In this document: positions 13,426-24,407 of the stretch, one piece after another
Layout: each line of letters opens with the position of its first letter
How positions within the stretch are numbered: the first letter of the stretch is position 1
Assembly: GCF_001632365.1 (NCBI RefSeq)
Contig: NW_024468539.1
Location: 394,811-458,810, forward strand
Direction of reading: 5' to 3'
From: Laetiporus sulphureus 93-53
Taxonomy: Eukaryota > Basidiomycota > Agaricomycetes > Polyporales > Laetiporaceae
DNA length: 64,000 nt
The notes under the pieces: model-generated
What the model saw: only the letters and a program-made list of their open reading frames with translations
What the model was told of the DNA's origin: nothing
The model's database searches: none
Program-made: the position numbers and the translations under genes

Positions 13426-16240
13426 ATGTCCATCGCTACTACGGTGCCCACGAAAGGAGACGTTTCGAACGATATTGCTACTCCCCCGAGTGGAATTGGA
13501 TTATCTGATCCCGTCTTGTCATCTGGGCGACGAAAGATGCTGGATCTTATAAACCGTCTCCACAGCATTGGGTACAGTCGTTGGTATGTTCAGCCTCGTT
13601 ATGTGAACTAATCAGTGCATAAATTGCAGTGTCCAGCGGGATATCGACTTGCCTATGATCGCCGTTATCGGTTCGCAGAGCGTCGGCAAGTCCTCGCTCA
13701 TCGAATCGATCTCTGGCATCACTCTGCCCAGGGCGAACGGCATCTGCACTAGGTAGCTCGATTTAAATGACTCTATATTGACGTTGACGCCTTGGGCTGG
13801 TTTCCAGATGCCCGATAGAGTGCAAGCTTTCATATTCCGCTGAGCCATGGCGATGCATTGTATCTCTACGTTTCATCACCGATGAGCTTGGCCAGCCCCT
13901 TGGTCAAGCTCGAAACGAGCAATTTGGCGATCCCATTTATGACAAGGCTCAGGTCGAGGAGAGAATCAGGCGTGCACAGCGTGCTGTCTTGAATCCTAGC
14001 ATGGACGCCAAAACGTTCTCACTGGGTTTTTGCAATGGCCCACAACATGGTGAACTGTCTTTCTCAATGAACTGCGTATCACTGCAGATCAGCGGCCACG
14101 ACGTCGCCGATCTGTCGTTCTGCGACCTCCCAGGTACTGTCATCGCATCGTCAATATCTTCACATTCTCAGACTGCAATCATAGGACTCATTTCCAGTGT
14201 TGGAAAGGGCAGCAGTGTGACAGATATAGCCCTGGTGAAGAATCTGGTCACTACATACATATCGAAACAGAGCTGCATAATCCTTCTGACTGTCGCATGC
14301 GAAAGTACGCGAGTCATTTCGATACAATTGCTTATTCTGATGACGCTTCTTTCTAGTGGACTTCGAGAAACAAGATGCTCACCACTTGGCGAAGATACAC
14401 GACCCGGATGGCAGGCGTATCATCGGTGAGTGGCTGAGTCGCCTCTGTATGTGCATAAGTGATGATCGTTCGCCTATAGGGGTTTTAACAAAGCCCGACG
14501 GGATTCCTCTTGGCGAGGAAGGCCGATGGATGCGATTCATCAAGAATGAGTACGAGGTTCTAGACAATGGTTGGTTTACCGTGAAACAGCCGGATTCGCG
14601 GGCTCTCACCAATGGCGTCACCTGGGCTGAGGCGCGTCAGCAAGAACGCGACTATTTCCTAACCACCCAACCTTGGTCTGACCTGGACACCGAGTATCTG
14701 CAACGTCTAGGCACGAGTAACTTGACAGACTGCCTGAGCACTATTCTTTCCGATCTCATTGCGAAGCGGTAGTGTCTATGTGTTCTTACCAAGCATCGCA
14801 TGCGAGGCTGACATACATGGAAAAGACTCCCAGAATTGCAGCATGAGCTGCAGAGGCTTTTGCAAAATACCGAGGATGCCTTGCGCCAACTACCAAGCCC
14901 ACCTTCGAATGACTCGCTTGCGGAAGTCCTGCGCCTGATATCTGACTTTGCGCGCGAACTCTCTCTGCATATGCGAGGCATGTCGGAGAGACAGGCCTTC
15001 TTCAAATCATCAGACCATTGAAGGGTCAGTTCAAGAAAGCTATCAGAGCAACCGCTCCGGATTTCAGACCATACGAAAGCTCTGGGGACACCGATCAATC
15101 AGCAGTCTCCGTTCTGAACAGCAAACCGGGATCGCGGACGCCTTACCTCCAACCTGACTTTCTATCAAATGAGGAGCCCAACGAGGGGCCACCGAGCGAC
15201 GCTAAGAACGCAATATACATCGATCAGGTGATGCATCGCGCCCAACAGTGCATATCTCAAGTATTTAGATCGACTGCGCAGGGGCTGATCTGATGTATGT
15301 TCCACAGAGCCATCACGAGAGAGCTGCCTGACCATTACCCGTTCGTTGTCTCATTAGAACATATCAATGCCGTCACCGCGAAATGGAACATGCCGACGAG
15401 GAACCTCTTTGATTCCGTTGAAAAGGAATTGACACAATATACCGAGAAACTGATCTAGCAGCACTTCAGCAAGTTCTCGCAGGGCGGTCTGCAGCAGCAC
15501 GTCACGTCAGTTTATTTTATTTTATTTGCTATCGATTGCTTGAGAATAACCGAGTTACAGCGATGTCGTGAATGACCACATTAAGAAATGTTGCGAATGT
15601 ACGATTGACAAGATTATGTGGTTGCTCGCACTGGAACAGCAGCCCGCCACGCTGAACGGGCGTTATTACTCGGATTATAGAGACAAATTTCTCGCCCACT
15701 ACAGAGAATACCGCGAGATAGACAGTAATGGGCCTCTCGTTTCCAAACTACAGGCATACAAAGAAAATAATAAAGAGAGCCCAAGTGACACAACAAGTTT
15801 TACGAATGACACGCATTTGGTCGGTTAAATGATCTTGGTATACACGGCATCAAGTCAACAGTTTGTCAGATGCTGCTTCCACCTGACCCTTATGACCCGG
15901 CGCTGAACATCATGGCGTCCGTGCACGCCTACTTTCAGGGTGCGTTTCTACTCTTCTTCAATACCTACGTGGTCTCACCTGGACGACAGTGGCATACAAG
16001 CGCTTCGTGGACTACGTCCCGATGGCAATCGATCACGAGCTCGTCCTCGGATTGGATCGTGACGGCCGACTAGAAAGCATTTTGCTCAAAGAGCTCGGCA
16101 TCACGGGTCCAGAGGGCACGCGACGGTGCAAAGAATACCTGCAAGAACCACATAGCGTCGTGATGCGCAGGCAGGAGCTACGAAAGCGGTGGGAACGGCT
16201 CAATTCGGCGAATAAAGAGTTGGTGGAGCTTTGGCTGTGA
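13426..16240 (+). pseudogene. Dynamin-like GTPase, broken by three lesions
   Basis: Recognisable as a dynamin/Mx-type large GTPase. P-loop GSQSVGKS is encoded in exon 2 (about 13668), the G3 motif DLPG near 14130 is split by an intron, and G4 TKPD lies near 14490. The middle/stalk region follows (RPLKGQFKKAIRATAPDFRPY, then AITRELPDHYPFVVSLEHI) and the GED-like end reads YFQVAYKRFVDYVPMAIDHELVL to KELVELWL before TGA at 16238. Three changes interrupt it: a one-base frame change near 14991 (frame continues only as GLLQIIRPLKG), an in-frame TAG at 15456-15458 where relatives should have a sense codon before QHFSKF, and a second one-base frame change near 15811 before RLNDLGIHGIKS. Introns and family residues on both sides are well preserved, so decay is recent, or expression would need unusual correction. 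Membrane-remodelling function is inferred for the ancestor only. Confidence 0.8.
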
Positions 16241-16814
16241 GTTTCAGCGTGTATAGGAAGCGCGAAGTTGGTTTGGAATATAGGTTGTATCTATCCCCGA
16301 TCCTTGCTTGCGTCATCTGAAATCATGGAGTCGCGACCGTCGGTCTGCAACTCCGCGTCTTCGAGCTTTGAATTGCCTGCTCGTGTCGCAGGGCGGTATC
16401 AAGCTTGAGCTTGAGCTTGAAGTCTGGCTCTGCCGCCGCCGTGTCTGCTAGCCGCGGTCGTCTGGGTAATCATTAGAACGTGGCTGCTATTGTAATAACA
16501 GTCGGAGTACCCTAGCCATATCTCATAAGGGCCTCGCCAGAGCGATTAGTTCCATAATAATATGCGCAAGGAACCCGCGAAGAAGACTGTGAGGGGGGGG
16601 GCCGATCTGATGCATGTTCCACAGGGCCATCACGAGAAAGCTGCCTGACCATTACCCGTTCGTTGTCTCGTTAGAATATATCACTGCCGTCGCGCTTCAG
16701 GACCTGTACACGGAACTCTGCTTGAGATTCTAGATACAGCATTACTCGATGGCCATAGAATACATCTTCCGTGAGCTTCATGTCAGTGTCCACGCAACGT
16801 AGGCATCCTCGCGC
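16241..16814. other. Intergenic region with dynamin fragment
   Basis: Downstream of the dynamin relic and 3' of MDL1. It holds a run of nine or more G near 16591-16600 and directly after it the duplicated dynamin segment listed separately. No open gene. Confidence 0.5.
16601..16694 (+). repeat. Detached duplicate of a dynamin intron-exon edge
   Basis: About 94 bases closely match 15283-15380 of the upstream dynamin relic, including the end of an intron (TGTTCCACAG acceptor) and the coding stretch for AITRxLPDHYPFVVSLEYI. Similarity stops abruptly after the codons for AV. There are about ten substitutions plus a small gap. It is the remnant of a second dynamin gene or a local duplication. Confidence 0.8.
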
Positions 16815-19800
16815 TCACAGCTGGGCGGACGGCTGAGACCGCGGCTCTGAGACATCTCGAACCTCTTCTTCGTCCTCTTCGTGCTCCTCTGCCGCTTCCT
16901 CGGTCTGGGCCACCGGCGATTCCCCAGCTGCAGCATTCAGTTGGGCGGCCATCAAAACGCGAAACCGTGAGTCCGGGTTGTTGATCTGTGTGCACGTCAT
17001 GCCCAGTCAGTTACGAGAGACTGCAACGCCGTAGAAGCACTGACCAGCTGTCGGTACGTGCCCATCTCCGTGACATGGCCCTCTGCAGCGTCGCGTCAGC
17101 CATCACTCATCGCGGTACGAAGCACCGCGCACGTACCTTCGAGGACCACAATTTTCTCCGCGCGCGCGATAGTCGACAGCCGGTGCGCAACAATCAGGCA
17201 CGTCGTTTGTCTTGAGCGGAGGATCTTATCAATCGCATCGTTGACCTGCAATGTGTCATCAGAATCGCTAAACTTTGCGCAGTACGAAGGACACTTTCCC
17301 GATGCTCGGACGTTGCGTCCAGCGAGCTCGTCGCCTCGTCCAGTGCGAGGATCGCGGGTTTCTTCAGCAGGGCCCGTGCGATCGCCAGCCGCTGCCGCTG
17401 GCCGCCACTGAGGCTCAGGCGGCCAACTGCCGTATGTTCAACATTGAGCATATCAGTGGTTGACAAAGTAGATGGCGGGATCACGCACTCTCGGTGTCGA
17501 ACCCATCCGGCATGCCCCATACGAACTCGCAGTTAGCTTCGCGCGCCGCAGCCTCGATCTGCTCGCGCGTGGCTGTGTCGTTGCCGTAAGCAATGTTTGA
17601 AGCGATGGTACCTGTGAAGAGCACAGGATCCTGCGGCACCACGCCGATTATGCTTCGCCACGACGAGGGTTTGAACTCCCGGATGTCTACCCGATATCGT
17701 CCGTCAGGAGCTGCCCGCAGATCCATTAGCAAGCGGCGCACCTTGTCCGTCAAACGTCACTTTGCCCTTCACCGGATCGTAGTATCGCATGAGCAGCGCG
17801 TTGATCGACGACTTTCCGCTCCCGCTCCGGCCGCTAGGGCATCACAGGCACAGATTCATCTCACCATGAGTCAGCAGTCAACATCGCGCACTCACACGAT
17901 CGCAACGCTCTCCCCGACCGATATCTCTAGGTCTAGGTCCTTGAGGATCTGCACGCCCGGCCGGGTCGGATACTGAAACGAGATGCCTTCGAAGCGCACG
18001 GGCCCACGCCGCGCCGGGTCGACGTCAAGCCCGACGTCAGGCGGGATCGCAGGCGCGCGGTCGAGCAGCTCGAAGATGCGCTCGCCGGCGCCGACGCCAC
18101 GCATGATGGAAGCCTACGTGATGCATGAGCTTCAGCGGAGGCGGGCTCGGATGAAGGTACATACGAAGAAGGACCTGGGGATGGTGTACATCAGTGCGGA
18201 GTTGTATGGAGGGAATGAGGACTGGTTACGTTAGCATCTGCAGACCACTCCCGACGTAGACCGTGTATAGTAGCAAGCTGGTCAGGTCCCCGACCGATAT
18301 CGTTCCCTGAGAGACCAGGGTGCCACCTGTTGCCAACAGCAGGTTACAAATGCGCTAATGGTGCTAGCTGCGTGCCTATACACTGACCGTATGCAAGCAA
18401 CCCCAGCAGCGTGACGTTCCCGCTCCAGCCTGTGCTGCCAAAGAAGATCCCGCTCGCAATCGCCTCTTTGCGCGCGAGCGCGAGGACCTTGTCTACCCGT
18501 GTGTGAAACTTTTCATGCTCTTGCGGGACAGCGTTGAAAGCTTGCACGGTCCGTAGGGCGGAAAGCGACTCTTGGGCGACCTGTAGGTGTGCAAATGAGG
18601 GACGCGTCAATGTTTGCGGGATGCATGCAGCTTGCATTCACATACCTTCGTCATCTCGCCAAGTGCCTCCTGTGTCCTGGTCGACAGCTTCTTGATGTAT
18701 CTTCCGTAGAACACCTACGCCGCAACGAGGCTCACATGAGCCAACCCACTTCCTCCGATTGGTTCAAAAGCGCGAGAGCTGTACTTACGACACCGAGCGA
18801 GACGGGAGGGACGATTGTGAGCATGAGCAGCGTCAGCTGTGGCGAGATGTAGAACATCGCACCCACTGCAGTCCTTCAGTAGTGAATCTGTGATGCGTAA
18901 AGCGGGAGGACATACATCCGGCTGAGGACATGATCACCGAGCGAAGGCCATCCGAGAGGTTCTGCGTCAGGCTAAGTTATGAGTTCAGCCGCTTTCTGCG
19001 GTGAGTGTGAGGGCAAGGGATAAGAAGCACGACGAGCATGCGTTCATACACAACGAGATGCAAGTTTTTTTTGGACAAGATGAGTATATGCGCATTGTCT
19101 GGCATGTACAAGACGGTCTGATACGGCAATAATGGTAACGCACCTTTCACCGACAATACTCGAGTCCACACTGAGCCGGCTTAGAACGTCGCCCTCGCCG
19201 CGCTCCACATACTCGACTTCCTGTTTCAAGGAAGCAACATACATACGCTCACGCAGACGAGCGACGATCCGTTGACCTATGTGCACGATTGACACGTCTT
19301 ACACCGCACACTGCACGCGAACTCCCGGACGTACCTGATATTCGCATGAGCATGGCGCGACCTGCGTTCGCAGCCGCTCCAACCGTAAACAGCAAAAGCA
19401 ACAATACCGACGCTTGACCCAGACTGAGTCCCAGAGGAATTTGCTGTAGTGCTGATATATATTCCGAATATTGATCGAGTTATTGACCACGCACCGGCTG
19501 AGAGGACGTGAAGAAGTCGATCAGCTTCCCGATCGTGAAGGGGATGCTCATAGACACAGTGGACGAGATGACCAGCAGCCCTACGGAGATCGTCAGAGGC
19601 TTTGCCTCGGGCCTCGCGAGCGCAGCGATCTTGCGGAAGGATGAGGTGGCCTTCTGTGTCTTTGCAAGCGAGGGTGGGAGGATTTTGGAGATGACAGACG
19701 GCTTCGGGGTTGGCGGTTCTGTTGCAACGGGCTTTGCAGATGGTATAGGAGGGAGATTTGATGGTGGTGGTGTGGATGGTGAGTCAGTAGCGAGTCGCCG

Positions 19801-19911
19801 ATGCGAGTGCACTTGTGCTCGGAGGCGGAATTGATGCCATGTCGGTATTGGCCTCGTCAACGAAGGTCTGACGGCGCATACCGTCACCCTCGTCCTGAGG
19901 AGACCGAGCAT
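16815..19911 (-). CDS. MDL1: Mitochondrial ABC half-transporter (Mdl1/ABCB10 type)
   Basis: Predicted inner-membrane peptide exporter of about 700 residues, the size of yeast Mdl1. The first exon (from 19911) encodes an Arg/Ser-rich mitochondrial presequence, then the first membrane segment ([22 protein letters not shown]). The transmembrane domain includes [25 protein letters not shown] and ends [20 protein letters not shown]. The nucleotide-binding domain has Walker A GRSGSGKS (near 17820), Q-loop VVPQDPVLF, signature [17 protein letters not shown], Walker [13 protein letters not shown] and the switch His in IVAHRLST. The C-terminus is acidic ([10 protein letters not shown]). There are more than ten introns; one exon is only 10 nt (18165-18174) and is required to read LTSFFASIMRG. 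One intron in the membrane domain is unusually long (about 190 nt). Divergent from GEP4. No lesion seen. Confidence 0.9.
18165..18174 (-). other. 10-nt microexon of the MDL1-type gene
   Basis: Between exons ending QMLT and starting ASIMRG, the ten bases GTCCTTCTTC are flanked by CCCAG on one side and GTATGT on the other. Including them gives the family sequence LTSFFASIM in frame; leaving them out shifts the frame. The two flanking introns are 55 and 51 nt and both have branch-point-like sequences (CTGAT, CTGAA). Confidence 0.8.
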
Positions 19912-20156
19912 AGAGGTATAGAAACCACCTTCCTATGACCAGCCGATGGAATGCAAGCAGAGTGGTATCCTCGTATGCGGCAAGCTATAATTCTCGGTCT
20001 CGGGCTTCAGCTTTCGGACGACGCTGAGGTAAGTCACGTGACACAGTACGTATTTGGGTAGGCCACTGGGCTCCTGCCGCTCCCTCGCTCCTCACCGACG
20101 TCGCCACAAAAACAGCATTCTGTACCAGCAGCTGGTCATAGGCATTTGGGGAGAAT
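19912..20156. promoter_or_regulatory. Shared divergent promoter MDL1-GEP4
   Basis: Only 245 bp separate the start codons of two oppositely oriented genes whose products both work in the mitochondrial inner membrane region. The interval includes a TCACGTGAC sequence near 20035, an E-box/CRE-like palindrome. Co-regulation is an inference from the geometry. Confidence 0.6.
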
Positions 20157-21143
20157 ATGCCATTGAATATACCAGGCATCCTCGCCCCATTCCAACTTCT
20201 GATATATCCAAGGCTCATCGTCCCGCAGCTCGTGATAAAAGGTCAGAAGAAAGCCGGTTTCAGTTTGTGAAGGAGCTTATGCGCCTGCAATGTGTAGAAA
20301 GACATTCGCCAGCTCGACTTCCCTGAGCTCTACCGTGCAGGATACCGAGGAGCGGTGTTTGACAAGGACAACTGCCTGGTGCGTTTCCGTGGAGCAATCT
20401 CTCGTGCCTTTCTCATCTCCAGCAGACTCTACCACACCAAGATACCCTTGTGCCCGAACTCAAGGAAGCATGGGAGGAGTGCAAACAGACATTCGGGAGG
20501 GATAATGTCTTGATCGTCAGCAACTCCGCAGGTTCGCGACTCGACGGCGGCGAGATCGAGGTACGTCTACCATTCTCCCCTCATCTAATTATCGCGATGC
20601 CCACGACCCGACCCACAGGCAGAGTCCGTCTCTTACCACCTCAACGCGCCCGTCCTGCGACATCTCGCCTACAAGCCGTCCTACTCATGCATCGCCGCCA
20701 TCCGCGCCTACTTCAGCTCGCTCCCCACGCCTGTGCCCGACGAGCAGCTCATCGTCGTCGGCGACCGTCTCCTAACCGACGTCATCATGGCGAACCGCAT
20801 GGCGCGTCAGCGGCCCGCGCAGCGTCCCCCGCACGCGAGCAAGGAGCGCGACACGTTGGCAAGCGAGCAGGGCGTGCGCCAGGCGGGCGTCTCGGAGACC
20901 GTAATGCAACGTGTGGGTCCGCTGACGGTGTGGACGGACGGCGTATGGGAGCGTGACAGTCCTATTTTTCGCGTAGTCGAGAGGAGGATGCTGAAGGCGG
21001 TCGAGCGGTGGTGGGTCAGCGGGGACGGGATTGTGCCGGGTGTGCAGAACGTGCAGCGGTTCATGAGGAATATCCCGCAGGAGGTTCCGTTGAAGGAGGA
21101 GGCACTCTGGCTGCGAGCTTGGAATAGTTTCCGCAGGTCATAG
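20157..21143 (+). CDS. GEP4: GEP4-type mitochondrial PGP phosphatase (HAD)
   Basis: Dephosphorylates phosphatidylglycerol phosphate to phosphatidylglycerol in the cardiolipin pathway, on the matrix side of the inner membrane. Four exons, 20157-20241, 20302-20378, 20426-20560 and 20619-21143, sum to 822 nt (273 residues). The start MPLNIPGILAPFQLLIYPRL matches the family N-terminus. HAD motif I is AVFDKDNCLT (DKDNC, the variant typical of Gep4), motif II region is VLIVSNSAGS, and motif IV is IVVGDRLLTDVIMANRM. The C-terminal part beyond residue 190 is longer than in yeast and carries a charged insert (RPPHASKERDTLASEQGV). The second intron acceptor is GAAAG; other choices break the conserved KDIRQLDFPELY. 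Intact. Confidence 0.92.
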
Positions 21144-21646
21144 GGCGGATAAATGTCACCAAAACGAAGCAATTTCATGTCACCACTCACTGGATGTGGA
21201 ACTCGACACTTGCAGGCTATCATTGACAGCTGTCTCCTATATGGAGAGACGCTGGTAATGCTAAACAGCCGTTTAATGCCTCATAGACACGGCAAAATAG
21301 CGGTAGCAAGTTGTAACGGAACGGGATATACCAAAAGGCCCACAGGCCGGTGAGCTGTTAAAAGACGCCAATGCTGTCGATGGGAGGGATGCGGCAGACG
21401 CCCACTGCAAGTCCACAAGCTAGCCAATTCGCCTGTTATCAGCAAGCTATATTATTGTATGTCATCGTCCCTCAAACGCTAAATGAGCTGTGGACGACGG
21501 CTTATGGGGACATGTAGGTCCGCAGGTGTCAAGTTGGTAATGATCAAGAATAGAATCGTACATCCGGTCTGACCAATATATAGGTACGAAAACGATCTAA
21601 TCCGAACGGAAACGTATATGCCCCAGCAACATGCACCTCGCACGAT
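21144..21646. other. Convergent 3' region GEP4 and CoA ligase
   Basis: About 500 bp between two converging genes. AT-rich, stop-dense, no recognisable element. Confidence 0.5.
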
Positions 21647-24407
21647 CTAAAGACGTGCACGAACCGCAGGCACACGCAGCGCCTTCGCCCGCTCCCTCAA
21701 CATCCTCCGCAAAATCTTCCCGCTCGGGTTCTTCGGAATCGCCTCAATGAACACGATCCCACCCGCGAGCCACTTGTAATGCGTCTTCGCATCCGCGACG
21801 TGCTTCACCCACCCAATTCAGCAACATTCACCGCAGAGGGAGCTCTTAGCGTACCTTGAATATACTCGCCTGTACTTCCGTGGCGAAGGCCGCATCCGCC
21901 TGCACCCTTGCCGCGATCTTGGGCTGCAGCACGACGAATGCAAGCGGGAGCTCCCCCGCGAACGCGTCCGGCACGCCGATCACGCCCACGTCCGCAACGT
22001 GTGCGTGCCCGAGCAGGTGGCCCTCCAGCTCCGCCGGCGCGACCTGGAACCCCTTCACCTTGATCAGCTCCTACAATCTCGCGCGTCAGGTGTGACGAGC
22101 AGGGCAACGCGGGATGGGCGCACCTTAATGCGATCCGTGATGAAGACATCGCCGTTCTCCTTGAAGACCACCTCATCGCCGGTCCGGAACCATCTGATTC
22201 GCAGAGGGGATCAGCGGACATCGTCGATGTGCGGCAAAATGAGGACCCTCACCCATCCGGGGAGAACGCCTCCTTCGTACTGCCACGAATCAGCCACAGC
22301 CCGTATGGGGTTCCGCCAAAGCACTTACGCTTCTTCATTGCGATAGTACCCAAGGACGACCTGCCCGCCCTTGACGTACAGCTCGCCAGGTTCCCCGACG
22401 CCCGCAAGGCTACCATCTGACTTCACAACCTTCGCCTGCGTACCAGAGATGAGCTGGCCTGCGCTCCCTGGCGTGCCGACCTTCTGAGATATGGGCCACT
22501 GCATACATACGTCAGTACAGTACAGGTGGTCACCGAGCGACATACGCACCAACGTCACCGCCGCACATGTCTCCGTCAGACCTGCACTGCGTGAGACACA
22601 TCGAGAATCATTGTGACAAGATACGTACCGTAGCCCTGGCCGAGCTGGATGTCCGGAAACACCTCCAGAAACTGCGCCGTCAACTCCGCAGTCAGCGGCG
22701 CCGCGGCGACGATGCAGAAGCGCACGCTAGAGAGGTCGTACTTCTTTGTGGCCGGGCTCTGTGAAAGCCGATCAGCTCTGGGTTATTCCAGCTTGATGTT
22801 TGTTCATGACGAACCTTGCAGAATAGAAGGACCTGTGGAGGAACGAGGCTGAGGGAGATAATTGTGAGTCAGGGACGGACAGAGGAGGCGAATAGCCGCT
22901 CACAATAGATGTGTGATACGGAGACGCTCGATGCTCCTCAGCAGGCCCTCGTGGCTGTATTTCTGGACGATGACGACGGACATCTACGCACAAGTAGATA
23001 TATTCTGAATCTACTTTCGATAGCTGACGGGCAAAACGTACCCCAGAGTAGAGACAGAAATGTAGCTTCGAAAGAGTCAGCGACGTCGAAGCTTAAATGA
23101 CTGCTTTACGTACATTAGAGACTATACCGTAGATGTCTGAGTACAATATCAGCACCTGCCTGCAGCATTTTTCACAGCGACACGCACGGTACAACGGGAG
23201 CACTGGAAAAGGTCTCAGCATATCCCGCAATGTGAACTTAGACGTACGCACCGGCAGCACACTTGTCCCCTGGCCGGAACCTCTGCTCGTCCCAAGGTAT
23301 AGAGTTGTCGCCCAAGCGGAGGTGAGTCGCGCACTGCATTACATTGCAGATGATATTGTAATGAGACACTGCCACCGCCTATCCAAGCCACTCGTCAACC
23401 ACAATCCGCGATACCTCGTTTGACATACAGGACCGACCTTCGGCTTGCCTGTGGTCCCGGACGAGAAGCACAGCACGGCGATCTTCTCCCTCGCCTCCCC
23501 TGGGGCCATCGTGTACTCAACGATCGGCGGCAGCAAGCCGCCATGGCTGATGAGAGCATTCATCGACTGGTACTGGCCATCACGCTCGCCAAAGACAAGC
23601 ACGCGGGAGGGCGGGAGGCCGACAGAGGATGCTGCGTCGAGCGCAGTGGTGAGGTTGTCTGCATGCGCGATGAGCAAGGAGGGCTGTGCGATCTGGAGGT
23701 GGTAGACTTCCAAAAAGTCAGCTATCGGTGATTGGTATGCTTGTGCGTTATGGCGGGCTCACCCAGCTCGGAGGATGTCAAGGCAGGGCTTATCAACCTG
23801 CGTGTGATTCATATGGTAACCTGGACTAAAAGACACAAGATGGAGTACATACGCAGCAATGGCGCCTAATCTGTGCGCCGCCCAAATCGCGATGGGATAG
23901 TCTGTATCGATTGTAAGGGAAATTCGCATCCTTGTGGCGGCACAACATACCGATATGATTCGGTGAACAGAGTGCGACTGGTGGATTTGCAAGTTAACGC
24001 GTGCATACAAAGGGTCTGCTATGAATGGACGCACCGACATCATCTTTGCCTGTTCAGCACCAACGGGATGGTCAACGGGCGACTATACGTCAGCAGGGAT
24101 ACCAACGCAATTGCTGGATCGAACGCACCTATCCCCCACTTTGCGTTCAAAGTCCTCGCAAACGCATCCGTCCGTGTCCGCACCTTCACCACTCTACTGA
24201 TCAGCATGACACTCTCCAGTTGGTCTTGCAACGTACCTCCTCCAAAAACAGCTCCCGGCCAATCTCCTCTTCAATAAGACATGGCGTTCCAGTCGGCCTT
24301 GTCGGCCTCAGTCTATGTTGCACATCGTCCAAAATGAACTGCGGCAGCGTCACATCGTCCAGCGGAGGCACGAATTGCGCAGGAGCGGGCGACTCGAAGA
24401 TGGTCAT
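21647..24407 (-). CDS. AMP-dependent CoA ligase, 4-coumarate-CoA ligase-like
   Basis: Member of the ANL superfamily, about 560 residues in many short exons from [18 protein letters not shown] (24407) to TAG at 21647-21649. Visible motifs in order: [22 protein letters not shown], the P-loop A3 motif [10 protein letters not shown] (near 23460), [16 protein letters not shown] (A5), [60 protein letters not shown] (A7-A8) and the C-terminal NPSGKILRR with the catalytic Lys. So the adenylation and thioesterification machinery is complete. The usual YHIYG near the middle reads YSDIYG here. It ends VRARL; ARL fits the PTS1 consensus, suggesting peroxisomal location. Substrate cannot be told; aryl or fatty acids are both possible. 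Exon limits around 23720-23830 are uncertain. Confidence 0.87.

Noticed and set aside
16815..24407. ABC transporter, HAD phosphatase and CoA ligase as a biosynthetic cluster
   Set aside because: The transporter and phosphatase are mitochondrial housekeeping types, and no backbone synthase or tailoring enzyme is nearby.
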